Assembly: GCA_021739805.1 (NCBI GenBank)
Contig: JAIPBB010000119.1
Span: 1-14,582, forward strand
Source of the DNA: Saprospiraceae bacterium
GTDB taxonomy: Bacteria > Bacteroidota > Bacteroidia > Bacteroidales > JAIPBB01
Reading direction: 5' to 3'
DNA: 14,582 bases
Numbering within the stretch: position 1 is the first letter of the stretch; every line of letters starts with the position of its first letter. Below the pieces are notes generated by a model, which had not been told where the DNA came from, ran no database searches, and saw nothing but the letters and a program-made list of their open reading frames with translations. The position numbers were made by a program, and so were the translations under genes. This document shows positions 1 to 7,097 of this stretch, piece by piece.

Positions 1-1031
1 GCACACCCGGTTTTGGTTTGGCTGCAACCTTAGTTGCAATGATGAATGATGTTGATATTATTGACACTGCAATTTTAAATTTTTCGTCAGGTTCGGCTGC
101 TCCGGCTTTTGAAATACTTCAGCTTTTTGCTTTTAAACTTGGTATTGATACAGGTGTTAACCTTGAAGCAGTTTCAAAAATCAATAAAGAACTAAAGCAA
201 ATCCGAACAGAATTATCAAAATTTGACAATTATGAATTTCCATTGGAATTTGACATTAAAAATTATATAATTCCGGCTGATATCGATAAACATTTCGATG
301 ATGCAATTAAATATGCAAAAACTGATAAAGAGGAAAAGCTTCTTGAAGCTCTTCATGCAATTGATAAATATTTCAACTTACCTGAACCAAACATTCATGT
401 AAAGGATGCAGAGATTCCGGGTGGAATGTACTCAAATATGCTTGCCCAGTTAAAACAGCTTAAGCTTGACCATTTGTTAAATCGGGTTCTTGAGCTTGTT
501 CCAATTGTCAGAGTGAAGGCAGGCTGTCCGCCTTTGGTCACTCCTACAAGTCAGATTGTTGGTGTGCAGGCGGTGAATTGTGCAATTGACGAAAATCAGG
601 GAGAGCCTTTTTACACAAATACATCAAATCAATTTGTGAACCTGGTCAAAGGACAATATGGCAAAACACCTATTCCGGTTGATGAAGATTTTCGTGAAAA
701 GATTTGTGGTCACAGAGAAGAAATACCTTACGATACAAGCAATTATAAAAAACAGGAAAATCCTGTTTTTGCGGAATTTGACAATGAAAAGCTGGCAAAA
801 GACGAAAAAGAAGAATTACTGCTTGAACTTTTTCCTTCAGTTGCAAAAACTTTCCTGATGAGTCAAATCGAAAACAGCTATAAAACCAAATTACAGCTAG
901 CTGCAGATGAAAAACTCAAGAAACTTATGGATGAAAAAACCGAATATAATAAGTTAAGCGATGATGAAAAACAAGAACGTTTGATGCATGGTTTGTACAA
1001 TTATGATTGGGGAATTTATCATGATGAGTAG
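1..1031 (+). CDS. Biotin-dependent carboxyltransferase subunit (oxaloacetate decarboxylase alpha / pyruvate carboxylase B type), 5' partial
   Basis: The reading frame is open from base 3, so the gene starts before the window; a TTG at 18 is only an internal codon. About 342 residues are visible. The first part (TPGFGLAATLVAMM, then DVDIIDTAI) matches the end of the carboxyltransferase TIM barrel. IPGGMYSNMLAQLKQL (about visible residues 138-153) and PPLVTPTSQIVG (about 176-187) are hallmarks of the conserved carboxylase domain of OadA, PycB and pyruvate carboxylase. These enzymes move carboxylate between carboxybiotin and an acceptor such as pyruvate or oxaloacetate. The protein ends in a charged helical tail with no biotinyl domain or MKM motif, so biotin must sit on a separate carrier protein. 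The acceptor cannot be told from this fragment. The family call is firm; the exact enzyme is not. Confidence 0.88.
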   Translation, partial: TPGFGLAATLVAMMNDVDIIDTAILNFSSGSAAPAFEILQLFAFKLGIDTGVNLEAVSKINKELKQIRTELSKFDNYEFPLEFDIKNYIIPADIDKHFDDAIKYAKTDKEEKLLEALHAIDKYFNLPEPNIHVKDAEIPGGMYSNMLAQLKQLKLDHLLNRVLELVPIVRVKAGCPPLVTPTSQIVGVQAVNCAIDENQGEPFYTNTSNQFVNLVKGQYGKTPIPVDEDFREKICGHREEIPYDTSNYKKQENPVFAEFDNEKLAKDEKEELLLELFPSVAKTFLMSQIENSYKTKLQLAADEKLKKLMDEKTEYNKLSDDEKQERLMHGLYNYDWGIYHDE

Positions 1032-1043
1032 TTTCGGTGGTCG

Positions 1044-1064
1044 GTTTCAAGTTTCAAGTTTCAG
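1044..1064 (-). repeat. Heptad tandem repeat (GTTTCAA x3 as read on +)
   Basis: Three adjoining 7-bp units, GTTTCAA, GTTTCAA and GTTTCAG, begin 13 bp after the carboxylase stop codon. On the minus strand they read CTGAAAC, TTGAAAC, TTGAAAC. The stretch 1051-1067 is inverted relative to 1237-1253 with 16 of 17 bases complementary, so the two heptad tracts could pair around the palindrome at 1141-1236. Confidence 0.7.
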
Positions 1065-1140
1065 GTTTGTCCTAACGAATTATCTTTGGTCAAAAGAAAA
1101 AAGTAAGAAGGCAAAATTGAAAGGCAAAAGATAGTTCAAA

Positions 1141-1236
1141 GCGTCATTGAGAGAGAACAACGACTGAAGCAATCCCTTAAACAAAGCACAAAACCCTAAT
1201 AATAAACAGATTGCTTCGCTTTACTTGCAATGACGC
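1141..1236. repeat. Interspersed palindromic repeat (GCGTCATTG family), copy 1
   Basis: Outer arms GCGTCATTG (1141-1149) and CAATGACGC (1228-1236) are perfect inverse complements. Inner arms GAAGCAATC (1166-1174) and GATTGCTTC (1209-1217) are also perfect. Copy 2 at 6108-6200 has the same architecture and shares the 17-mer AACGACTGAAGCAATCC and the preceding TTCAAA. This is a REP-like repeat unit that could fold into a long hairpin. It lies in the 424-bp gap (1032-1455), which otherwise holds only heptad tracts, a possible terminator and promoter motifs. Confidence 0.85.
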
Positions 1237-1260
1237 AACCTGCAACTTGAAACATCAAAC
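1233..1260 (+). repeat. Heptad array NNGNAAC, four units
   Basis: Four consecutive 7-bp units read ACGCAAC, CTGCAAC, TTGAAAC and ATCAAAC. The array starts inside the last four bases of palindrome copy 1, so palindrome and heptads appear to form one composite element. Similar units follow palindrome copy 2 at 6209-6236. Confidence 0.65.
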
Positions 1261-1264
1261 TAAA

Positions 1265-1296
1265 AAAAAACAAGAAAACATGCTTCCTTGTTTTTT
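1265..1296. terminator. Possible terminator downstream of the carboxylase gene
   Basis: AAAAAACAAG (1265-1274) and CTTGTTTTTT (1287-1296) form a 10-bp perfect stem around a 12-nt loop, with a T run at the 3' side. The stem has only two G:C pairs and lies 234 bp after the stop codon, so termination is plausible but not certain. Confidence 0.45.
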
Positions 1297-1383
1297 GATT
1301 CTAAAGTTGTTCGGAAGCTATTTTGAAACATTATTTTAATTGAAAATTTTACGATTATTATTTTCTGTCATTTATTTTTTATG

Positions 1384-1423
1384 TAAATTTGGTAAATGCT
1401 AAAATAAAGCTAGTATAAATTTG
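1384..1423 (+). promoter_or_regulatory. Two candidate Bacteroidota -7 boxes upstream of the 1456 gene
   Basis: TAAATTTG occurs twice, at 1384-1391 and 1416-1423, each matching the TAnnTTTG consensus. The second lies about 32 bp before the ATG at 1456. For the first, a TTT in TTTTC (1361-1365) sits 19 bp upstream in place of the usual TTTG -33 box. Which box is used cannot be decided from the sequence. Confidence 0.45.
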
Positions 1424-1455
1424 GAGACTAAATGTAATAATCTAACAATGTTGAC

Positions 1456-2115
1456 ATGAAAAAACCAGTAATAACCTTAATTGTAATTATGGTTTCATTA
1501 ACTGTTTTGTTTGGACAAAATCAAGAAGCAACAACAAACAATGGAAGGAAAATCATATTAAAACCCGATGGAACCTGGGAATACAAATTAGAACAAAAAG
1601 ATTCTATAAATTCTATAACAACTCCTGATTGCAGTTATAGTTCAAACGAAGTTGATGAGTTTACAGGAAAGATGAAGATTATTATGAATAAGCAAGATTT
1701 CATTAATTATTCTCCTGATGAACTAAAAAAATATTATAGTAATAAGGATTATTTTAGTTGTCAGGTTAATGTTGCAAAAATTGAAAATGCCAAAGTCGCT
1801 TATTTTTACTGGACAATTCAAACTCTAAAAGCGTATGATTATTATGGCTCAATTTCTAAAGGTTCTGTTATAATTATTAAATTCAAAAATAGTCAAACCA
1901 TTGAAATTCCTTTTGCAAAATATGATGATGGCGACACAAAATATGATTATGGCTATACTATCTATAAGAATTACGTAATTCTTGATAAATCAACTGTTGA
2001 TTCATTAAAATCATTTGAAATAGAGAAGGTTCGGATTTATTGGAGTAAAGGTTATCAAGATTATCCTGTATCGAATTCAAAATTATTTATAAATCAGCTC
2101 CCTTGCATTGATTGA
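1456..2115 (+). CDS. Exported protein of unknown function
   Basis: The 219-residue product starts with a clear signal peptide: MKK, then a hydrophobic stretch to about residue 19, then FGQ as the likely cleavage region. Directly after it, residues 29-43 contain a G-R-K-x-I-x-L-K-x-D-G-T-W-E-Y segment of a kind common in small exported Bacteroidota proteins. The rest (about 60-219) is rich in Tyr, Lys and Ser with alternating hydrophobic strands and no motif I recognise. Three cysteines (59, 102, 217) could form disulfides in the periplasm. The gene stands alone with its own promoter motifs and ends at the shared terminator at 2185-2221. The ATG at 1456 is chosen because it begins the signal peptide. 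I cannot assign a function. Confidence 0.8.
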   Translation: MKKPVITLIVIMVSLTVLFGQNQEATTNNGRKIILKPDGTWEYKLEQKDSINSITTPDCSYSSNEVDEFTGKMKIIMNKQDFINYSPDELKKYYSNKDYFSCQVNVAKIENAKVAYFYWTIQTLKAYDYYGSISKGSVIIIKFKNSQTIEIPFAKYDDGDTKYDYGYTIYKNYVILDKSTVDSLKSFEIEKVRIYWSKGYQDYPVSNSKLFINQLPCID

Positions 2116-2184
2116 TGTTAAAAAAAGATTTTATATAAAAAATAGCGTTTAGAATTACATATTTAAATCAAAGAACATTATTAA

Positions 2185-2221
2185 AAAGAAAAGGGGGTAA
2201 GATTGCTTCCCCCTTTTCTTT
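2185..2221. terminator. Bidirectional rho-independent terminator
   Basis: AAAGAAAAGGGGG (2185-2197) and CCCCCTTTTCTTT (2209-2221) form a perfect 13-bp stem with an 11-nt loop. There is an A-rich tract on the left and a T-rich tract on the right. It lies between the stop codons of two convergent genes (2115 on plus, 2246 on minus) and can serve both. It is the strongest terminator in the window. Confidence 0.9.
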
Positions 2222-2245
2222 ATCATTTACAAATTAACTCTTCAA

Positions 2246-3112
2246 TTATTTTGCTTCCATTCCTTTTTTAGTCTTTTCTATTTCAGCATTAATCTGGGCT
2301 TTCATTTTATCGTCAGTTGCAAGTTCAAGTGCTTTGTTAGCTGCTTCAGTTGCTTCATCCCATTTTTGTTGAGCATTATAAGCTACTGCAAAATAAAAAT
2401 ATGTGTTATCATCCTCACCATATATTAATGATGTATTTAGATCTGTTAATCCTTCATCATAGTTTTTTGAATTAATATTGTTTATTGCCTGATTTTGATA
2501 ATATTTTATTGCTTTTTCTTTTGCTTTAATAACAGTTTTATGATTAACAGGACCTATTTCAATAACTTTATCAATTTCTTCTTTAAACTTATCTGATTCA
2601 CCTTTTTTATCATATGTCAAAGCTTTGCCAAAATGAGCTTTTAAAGAATTTGAATCTAGTATAATTGCTTTGTCATAATTAATTATTGCATTATCATAAT
2701 CATTTTCTTTATAAAAGTTAGTTCCTATAATAGCATATAACTGGGGAATGATTTCGTCACTCTTAGCTTTTAATGCCTCGTTGTTATATTTTGCAGACAT
2801 TTGAGAAGCTTTTTCAAATCCATTAATCGCTTCAGGAAGTTTTTTTGCTTTGTAAAATGCTCTTGCAGATTCATAATATAAACCAGGTAAAACTTTTTCT
2901 GCCTGAGCTTTCAAATCATCTGCTTCAGTGCCCACTTGTTCACAAATTTTAATGCAATCGTTAAATTTTTCAATGGCTGCATTAACATCCATATCCTTTA
3001 ATGCTATTCCAGCATTTAAAGCTTGCCCTGCTTCATCCTTTGTTTGAGAATAAGAAACTAAACTTGTTACTGTTAGCATTAATGCTAATAATCCAATAAT
3101 TAATTTTTTCAT
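2246..3112 (-). CDS. Exported tetratricopeptide-repeat (TPR) protein
   Basis: The 288-residue product has an N-terminal signal peptide (MKKLIIGLLALMLTV, cleavage near SYSQ, residues 20-23). The mature part is almost all helical TPR. Units are visible near residues 28-61, 79-110, 124-157, 158-190, 200-233 and 235-268. The clearest is YAIIGTNFYKENDYDNAI, followed by YDKAIILDSNSLKAHFGKA. TPR arrays are protein-binding scaffolds. With a signal peptide and no membrane anchor, this one should be periplasmic or outer-membrane associated, but no partner is indicated by the neighbours. The C-terminus is a lysine-rich helix. The gene is monocistronic: it converges on the terminator at 2185-2221 and is separated from lysS by a 221-bp repeat-bearing gap. 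Confidence 0.88.
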   Translation of the reverse strand: MKKLIIGLLALMLTVTSLVSYSQTKDEAGQALNAGIALKDMDVNAAIEKFNDCIKICEQVGTEADDLKAQAEKVLPGLYYESARAFYKAKKLPEAINGFEKASQMSAKYNNEALKAKSDEIIPQLYAIIGTNFYKENDYDNAIINYDKAIILDSNSLKAHFGKALTYDKKGESDKFKEEIDKVIEIGPVNHKTVIKAKEKAIKYYQNQAINNINSKNYDEGLTDLNTSLIYGEDDNTYFYFAVAYNAQQKWDEATEAANKALELATDDKMKAQINAEIEKTKKGMEAK

Positions 3113-3138
3113 TTTTAAATAAACTTTTTGTTAATATT

Positions 3139-3170
3139 CAATTTTATAGTTTCATTCAATAAATTACAAA
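3139..3170 (-). promoter_or_regulatory. Candidate promoter of the TPR gene
   Basis: On the minus strand TTTG (3167-3170) is followed after 20 bp by TAAAATTG (3139-3146), one base off the TAnnTTTG -7 consensus. The -7 box lies 26 bp before the ATG. The -33 box falls inside the first heptad of the AT-rich repeat. Confidence 0.4.
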
Positions 3171-3325
3171 TTTCAAGTATCAAATAACAAATAAATCTCA
3201 ATTTTACAATTAACAATGACCGAAACAAAATAAAATCTTCAAGCTAAATTGTTTTGAATTTGTTTTTTGAGTCATTGGAATTTATCCATACGGACAAGTT
3301 TTGTATTTTGTTTTTTGATGCTTGC
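3165..3325. repeat. AT-rich heptad-armed interspersed repeat, copy A
   Basis: The left arm reads in 7-bp units TACAAAT, TTCAAGT, ATCAAAT, AACAAAT (3165-3192). CAATGAC (3214-3220) is inverted against GTCATTG (3271-3277). Copy B at 5162-5296 shares the CAAATAACAAATAAAT core, the CAATGACC block followed by an A-rich ACA, and a TTGATGCTT block near the right end. The right boundary is approximate because that arm is degenerate. The repeat fills most of the gap between the TPR gene and lysS. Confidence 0.65.
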
Positions 3326-3333
3326 TATTTACT

Positions 3334-5052
3334 TTATAATATCCAATTTCTAACTTCCTCAGGACTAGGATTTTTATAATCCAATTTCATTTTCTTTTTC
3401 ATTCCACATAAGTCACCGTGAAGTTTGTTAGGATTTAACTGAGCCATGTCTTCTACATTATTTATGCCAAGTTTTCTAATCAAGGAAATCCATTCCAGAG
3501 GTATTCCTTTAGCAGCAAAATCCTCATCTGTTGATGTTTCTATTTTTTTCTCCGGGCGCATTTGTGGAAAAAACAATACATCCTGAATTGATGGTGCATT
3601 TGTCATAATCATTGCCAATCTGTCAATTCCAATTCCCAGCCCTGCTGTTGGTGGCATTCCATATTCTAAAGCTCTTAAAAAATCTTCATCAAGAACCATT
3701 GCTTCATCATCTCCCCGTTTACCTAATTCCAACTGTGATGCAAATCTTTCACGCTGGTCAATCGGGTCGTTTAATTCAGAAAAAGCATTGCAAATTTCCT
3801 TACCATTACAAACTGCTTCAAATCTTTCAACCAAACCTTCTTTTGTTCGGTGCTTTTTAGCTAAAGGCGACATTTCAATAGGATAATCAGTAATAAAAGT
3901 TGGCTGAATAAGCAGATGCTCACAACATTCACCAAAAATTTCATCAATAATTTTTCCTTTTCCCATTGATTCATCAACCGGAACTTTTAGTTTTTTTGCA
4001 GTTTCAATAAGTTCAGCTTCCTTCATCAATGAAATATCTATTCCTGTGAAGTGCTCAATAGCTTCATACATAGTGAATCTTTTCCAAGGACGTTGAAAGT
4101 CAATTATATTTTTTCCAACTTGTAGTTTAGTCGTACCATTTACTGCAAGTGCAATTTTCTCAACCATTTCCTCCACAAGATTCATCATCCATTCGTAATC
4201 TTTATATGCAACATAAAGTTCCATTTGTGTAAACTCAGGATTGTGAAACCGACTCATTCCCTCGTTTCGGAAATCTTTTGCAAACTCAAAAACTCCATCG
4301 TAACCTCCAACTATCAAACGTTTTAAATATAATTCATTTGCAATTCTCAGATAAAGAGTCATATCCAAAGTGTTGTGATGAGTTTTAAATGGTCGCGCCA
4401 CTGCTCCACCATATAATGGTTGAAGTATTGGTGTTTCAACTTCTAAATAGCCTTTTTGATTTAGGAAACTTCGCATAGTGTTCATAAGAATCGAACGCTT
4501 TACAAACACATCTTTAACACCGGGATTTACAATCAAATCAACATATCGTTGACGATAGCGTTGCTCGGGGTCAGTGAATGCGTCGAAAACTTCACCATCT
4601 TTTTCTTTAACAATAGGAAGTGGTTTTATTGCCTTGCTTAATATTTTATATTCAGTAACATGAATGGTTATCTCTCCCATTTGGGTTAAGAAAACATAAC
4701 CTTTAACGCCAATAATATCTCCAATGTCCAATAGTCGTTTATAAACTATATTGTATAAAGTTTTGTCTTCTCCCGGGCAAATATCATCACGCTTAAAATA
4801 AAGCTGAATTTTCCCTGTAGCATCCTGAATTTCTGTAAAAGAAGCAGCACCCATAATCCTGCGACTCATAATTCTTCCGGCAATACTAACTTCCTGATAT
4901 AAACTATTATCTTTTGGGAAATTTTCGTGAATTTCCTCGGCTGTAATATTTCTTTCGTATAATTCGGCAGGATAAGGTTCAATACCAAGTTTTCTTAATT
5001 CTTCTAAAGAATTTCTTCTTACTTTTTCCTGTTCACTAAGTTCTAAACTCAT
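3334..5052 (-). CDS. lysS: Lysyl-tRNA synthetase, class II
   Basis: This is a cytosolic enzyme that charges tRNA-Lys with lysine using ATP. The 572-residue protein shows the class II LysRS plan. An N-terminal anticodon-binding OB fold covers about residues 54-136. Motif 1 is near 190-211 ([17 protein letters not shown]), motif 2 is FRNEG at 261-265, and motif 3 is [11 protein letters not shown] at 471-481. The length exceeds the roughly 500 residues of the E. coli enzyme because of a C-terminal tail (about 502-572, from [11 protein letters not shown] to the end) that is usual in Bacteroidota. The ATG at 5052 is preferred over an upstream in-frame ATG at 5121. The protein then begins with the expected MSLELSEQE, and a good promoter (5069-5098) lies inside the would-be extension. 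It is an intact single-gene unit. Confidence 0.97.
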   Translation of the reverse strand: MSLELSEQEKVRRNSLEELRKLGIEPYPAELYERNITAEEIHENFPKDNSLYQEVSIAGRIMSRRIMGAASFTEIQDATGKIQLYFKRDDICPGEDKTLYNIVYKRLLDIGDIIGVKGYVFLTQMGEITIHVTEYKILSKAIKPLPIVKEKDGEVFDAFTDPEQRYRQRYVDLIVNPGVKDVFVKRSILMNTMRSFLNQKGYLEVETPILQPLYGGAVARPFKTHHNTLDMTLYLRIANELYLKRLIVGGYDGVFEFAKDFRNEGMSRFHNPEFTQMELYVAYKDYEWMMNLVEEMVEKIALAVNGTTKLQVGKNIIDFQRPWKRFTMYEAIEHFTGIDISLMKEAELIETAKKLKVPVDESMGKGKIIDEIFGECCEHLLIQPTFITDYPIEMSPLAKKHRTKEGLVERFEAVCNGKEICNAFSELNDPIDQRERFASQLELGKRGDDEAMVLDEDFLRALEYGMPPTAGLGIGIDRLAMIMTNAPSIQDVLFFPQMRPEKKIETSTDEDFAAKGIPLEWISLIRKLGINNVEDMAQLNPNKLHGDLCGMKKKMKLDYKNPSPEEVRNWIL

Positions 5053-5068
5053 TTTTATAAATTTTTTG

Positions 5069-5098
5069 CAAATATATAATATTTGGCATAAGTGGCAA
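5069..5098 (-). promoter_or_regulatory. lysS promoter, Bacteroidota type
   Basis: On the minus strand TTG (5096-5098) is followed by a 19-bp spacer and TATATTTG (5069-5076), an exact match to the TAnnTTTG -7 consensus at the preferred spacing. The -7 box ends 16 bp before the ATG at 5052, giving a very short leader. This supports 5052 as the true start. Confidence 0.7.
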
Positions 5099-5161
5099 TG
5101 CTTGTGTATGGGAATAATCAATTATATAACAACAAATTAATTTGGTAATAGCTTTAAAAAT

Positions 5162-5296
5162 TCCAAATTACAAGCCCCAAATAACAAATAAATTAGAATA
5201 TTCAAAAATACAATGACCAAAACAGTTTTATCGGTGTTTTAATATTTGATTATTGATGCTTTGAAATTATTTGTTATTTGATTATTGAGATTTGGT
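5162..5296. repeat. AT-rich heptad-armed interspersed repeat, copy B
   Basis: The left arm has heptads TCCAAAT, TACAAGC, CCCAAAT, AACAAAT (5162-5189). The right arm has the inverse pattern ATTTGTT, ATTTGAT, TATTGAG, ATTTGGT (5269-5296). CAAATAACAAATAAATT (5178-5194) is nearly the perfect inverse of 5264-5280, so the element is an imperfect palindrome about 135 bp long. The centre carries CAATGACC (5211-5218) as in copy A. It fills most of the 297-bp gap between the divergent lysS and lipB genes. Confidence 0.75.
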
Positions 5297-5319
5297 GCTT
5301 CATTTCATTTATTATTAAT

Positions 5320-5327
5320 TAATTTTG
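5320..5327 (+). promoter_or_regulatory. Candidate -7 box of lipB
   Basis: TAATTTTG matches TAnnTTTG and lies 22 bp before the lipB ATG at 5350. No TTTG stands at the proper -33 distance; the nearest, at 5291-5294 inside repeat copy B, would need a 25-bp spacer. Confidence 0.4.
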
Positions 5328-5349
5328 CCAACTCAATAAAAATGTGCGA

Positions 5350-6057
5350 ATGAAAACAACAGTATATTTCCGCGACTTAGGATTAATCGATTATCAGGAA
5401 GCATGGGATTTTCAGGAAGTATTGTTTAATGAAATTATTGAACAAAAAACTACTAATAATGATTTGCCTAAGTGCGAACAAACTGCAACATCAAATCATT
5501 TGCTTTTTTGCGAGCATCCACATGTTTACACTTTAGGAAAAAGTGGCTCAGAAGATAATCTTTTGATTAATGCAATTCAGCTTCAGGCGGAACATGCAAA
5601 ATTTTACAAAACAAATCGTGGTGGTGATATTACTTATCATGGTCCGGGGCAAATAGTTGGATATCCTATTTTTAATTTGGATAATTTTGGAATAATGATT
5701 CGTCAATATATCAACAATCTTGAAGAAGTAATTATTCTAACTCTTAAAGAATATGGTATAAAAGGTGAACGACTTGAAGGAGCAACAGGAGTTTGGCTCG
5801 ATATTGACAAAGCCGGAAAAACCAGAAAAATTTGTGCGATGGGTGTAAGAACAAGCCGTTGGGTTACTATGCATGGTTTTGCATTTAATATTAATACGGA
5901 TTTGAAGTATTTCAACTATATAAACCCCTGCGGATTCACTGATAAATCAGTTACTTCACTGGAAAAGGAATTAGGAGAGAAGCAGGATGTTGAAGAAGTT
6001 AAGAAGAAACTTAAAATGAGTTTTGAGAGGGTTTTTGATGTGGAAATTTTAAACTAG
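5350..6057 (+). CDS. lipB: Octanoyl-[acyl-carrier protein]:protein N-octanoyltransferase
   Basis: LipB moves octanoate from acyl carrier protein to a lysine on lipoyl domains, the first step of de novo lipoylation. The 235-residue sequence holds all family blocks: LLFCEHPHVYTLGKSG (51-66), NRGGDITYHGPGQIVGYPIF (89-108), RLEGATGVWLD (141-151), RKICAMGV (159-166), MHGFAFNINTDL (174-185) and INPCGF (191-196). Lys160 and Cys194 correspond to the catalytic Lys-Cys pair of the thioester mechanism. The length is normal for the family. ATG 5350 is chosen; an in-frame GTG two codons earlier (5344) is possible, while the ATG at 5342 is out of frame and stops after three codons. lipA follows on the same strand after a 179-bp gap holding a palindromic repeat, so the two probably act together and may be co-transcribed. 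Confidence 0.96.
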   Translation: MKTTVYFRDLGLIDYQEAWDFQEVLFNEIIEQKTTNNDLPKCEQTATSNHLLFCEHPHVYTLGKSGSEDNLLINAIQLQAEHAKFYKTNRGGDITYHGPGQIVGYPIFNLDNFGIMIRQYINNLEEVIILTLKEYGIKGERLEGATGVWLDIDKAGKTRKICAMGVRTSRWVTMHGFAFNINTDLKYFNYINPCGFTDKSVTSLEKELGEKQDVEEVKKKLKMSFERVFDVEILN

Positions 6058-6107
6058 GTTCCTACGGAAAGTAAAAAAATAAAAATTAGCAATGAAGCCA
6101 ATTCAAA

Positions 6108-6200
6108 GCGTCATTGCGAAGGAGGAACGACTGAAGCAATCCGTTGCTAAGAAGTGAAGAAAGCATAAAAACAGATTGCTTCGCTTCGCTCGCAATGACG
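6108..6200. repeat. Interspersed palindromic repeat (GCGTCATTG family), copy 2
   Basis: GCGTCATTGCG (6108-6118) pairs with CGCAATGACG (6191-6200), and GAAGCAATC (6133-6141) pairs with GATTGCTTC (6174-6182). It shares long blocks with copy 1 at 1141-1236. It sits between lipB and lipA, where a transcript could fold into a long hairpin within the lipB-lipA mRNA. Read as protein it gives strings such as VIASEAKQS, which explains open frames here that are not genes. Confidence 0.88.
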
Positions 6201-6208
6201 TTAGCTTC

Positions 6209-6236
6209 GAATAACAAGAAACGAGAAACAAGAAAA
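6209..6236 (+). repeat. Heptad array NNGNAAC, ending at the lipA start codon
   Basis: Four 7-bp units, GAATAAC, AAGAAAC, GAGAAAC and AAGAAAA, end exactly one base before the ATG at 6237. The array begins 8 bp after palindrome copy 2. It provides an A-rich leader in place of a Shine-Dalgarno sequence. Confidence 0.65.
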
Positions 6237-7091
6237 ATGAGTGAACGACAAACAAAAATGAATAAGCCAAAATGGATGAAAATAAAACTTCCAACAGGCA
6301 AGGTGTATGCAGATGTTAAGGAGATTTTAGAAAAGAACAAACTTCATACAATTTGTAGTAGTGGTAAATGTCCGAATGTAGGTGAATGCTGGGGAGCCGG
6401 AACAGCAACTTTTATGATTTTAGGTGATATTTGTACCCGTTCATGTAAGTTTTGTGCAACAAAAACTGGAAAGCCATCGGAAGTTGATTGTGGAGAGCCA
6501 ATACGTCTTGCCGAATCTGTTCAAAAAATGAAACTTAAGCATGCTGTAATAACTTCTGTTGATAGGGATGACTTGGAAGATGGTGGTTCACAAATTTGGG
6601 CTGAAACTATTTTAGCAGTAAAAAAACTAAATCCAAATACAACTATTGAAGCCTTAATTCCTGACTTTGATGGGAAGCCTGAATTAATACAAAAAGTTAT
6701 TGATGCAGCTCCCGAAGTTATTTCTCATAATCTTGAAACTGTAAAACGCTTAACACCACAAACACGTACCAAAGCAAAATACGAAACCAGCTTAAAAGTT
6801 ATTAAGCAAATAGCAGAATCAAAAGTAAGAGCTAAATCAGGAATTATGGTTGGCATTGGCGAAACTGAAGCCGAAGTCCTGGAATTAATGGATGATCTAA
6901 TTGCTGTTGGTTGCGAAGTAATGACAATTGGGCAATATCTCCAACCAACAAAAAATAATATTCCTGTAATTGAATTTATTACTCCTGAATTATTCAAAAA
7001 ATATGAAGTTGAAGGACTAAAAAAAGGCTTTAAATTCGTTGAAAGTGGACCTTTAGTTCGTTCTTCATATCATGCGGAAAAGCATGTTTAG
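6237..7091 (+). CDS. lipA: Lipoyl synthase (radical SAM)
   Basis: LipA inserts two sulfur atoms into the protein-bound octanoyl chain made by LipB, giving lipoate on the 2-oxoacid dehydrogenase and glycine cleavage complexes. In the 284-residue protein, Cys40, Cys45 and Cys51 (C-x4-C-x5-C) ligate the auxiliary 4Fe-4S cluster. Cys66, Cys70 and Cys73 (CTRSCKFC) form the radical SAM cluster. The C-terminal RSSYHAEKH (Arg275, Ser276, Ser277) is the conserved lid that also contacts the auxiliary cluster. Length and motifs are complete. The start could be 6237 (MSERQTKMNK) or 6258 (MNKPKW); both leave a normal N-terminus. The longer open frame from 6144 is translated palindromic repeat and is rejected. 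The stop lies only 6 bp from the stop of the convergent gene at 7098. Confidence 0.95.
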   Translation: MSERQTKMNKPKWMKIKLPTGKVYADVKEILEKNKLHTICSSGKCPNVGECWGAGTATFMILGDICTRSCKFCATKTGKPSEVDCGEPIRLAESVQKMKLKHAVITSVDRDDLEDGGSQIWAETILAVKKLNPNTTIEALIPDFDGKPELIQKVIDAAPEVISHNLETVKRLTPQTRTKAKYETSLKVIKQIAESKVRAKSGIMVGIGETEAEVLELMDDLIAVGCEVMTIGQYLQPTKNNIPVIEFITPELFKKYEVEGLKKGFKFVESGPLVRSSYHAEKHV

Positions 7092-7097
7092 CTGGAA

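Noticed and set aside
2198..2208. GATTGCTT in the terminator loop resembling the inner arm of the palindromic repeat
   Set aside because: Only eight bases match and the outer GCGTCATTG arms are absent; probably chance.
5053..5121. N-terminal extension of lysS from an ATG at 5121
   Set aside because: The segment contains a full TTG-N19-TATATTTG promoter and a cysteine/histidine-rich stretch absent from LysRS proteins.
6144..6236. N-terminal extension of lipA from an ATG at 6144
   Set aside because: The extra residues (TDCFASLAMTLA and neighbours) are translated palindrome, and LipA homologs begin near the later ATGs.
6086..6340. Minus-strand open frames (6086-6340 and 6103-6294) with hydrophobic products
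   Set aside because: They run antisense through the GCGTCATTG palindrome and lipA start; their VIASEAKQS and LRNDA strings are the translated repeat, not a protein.
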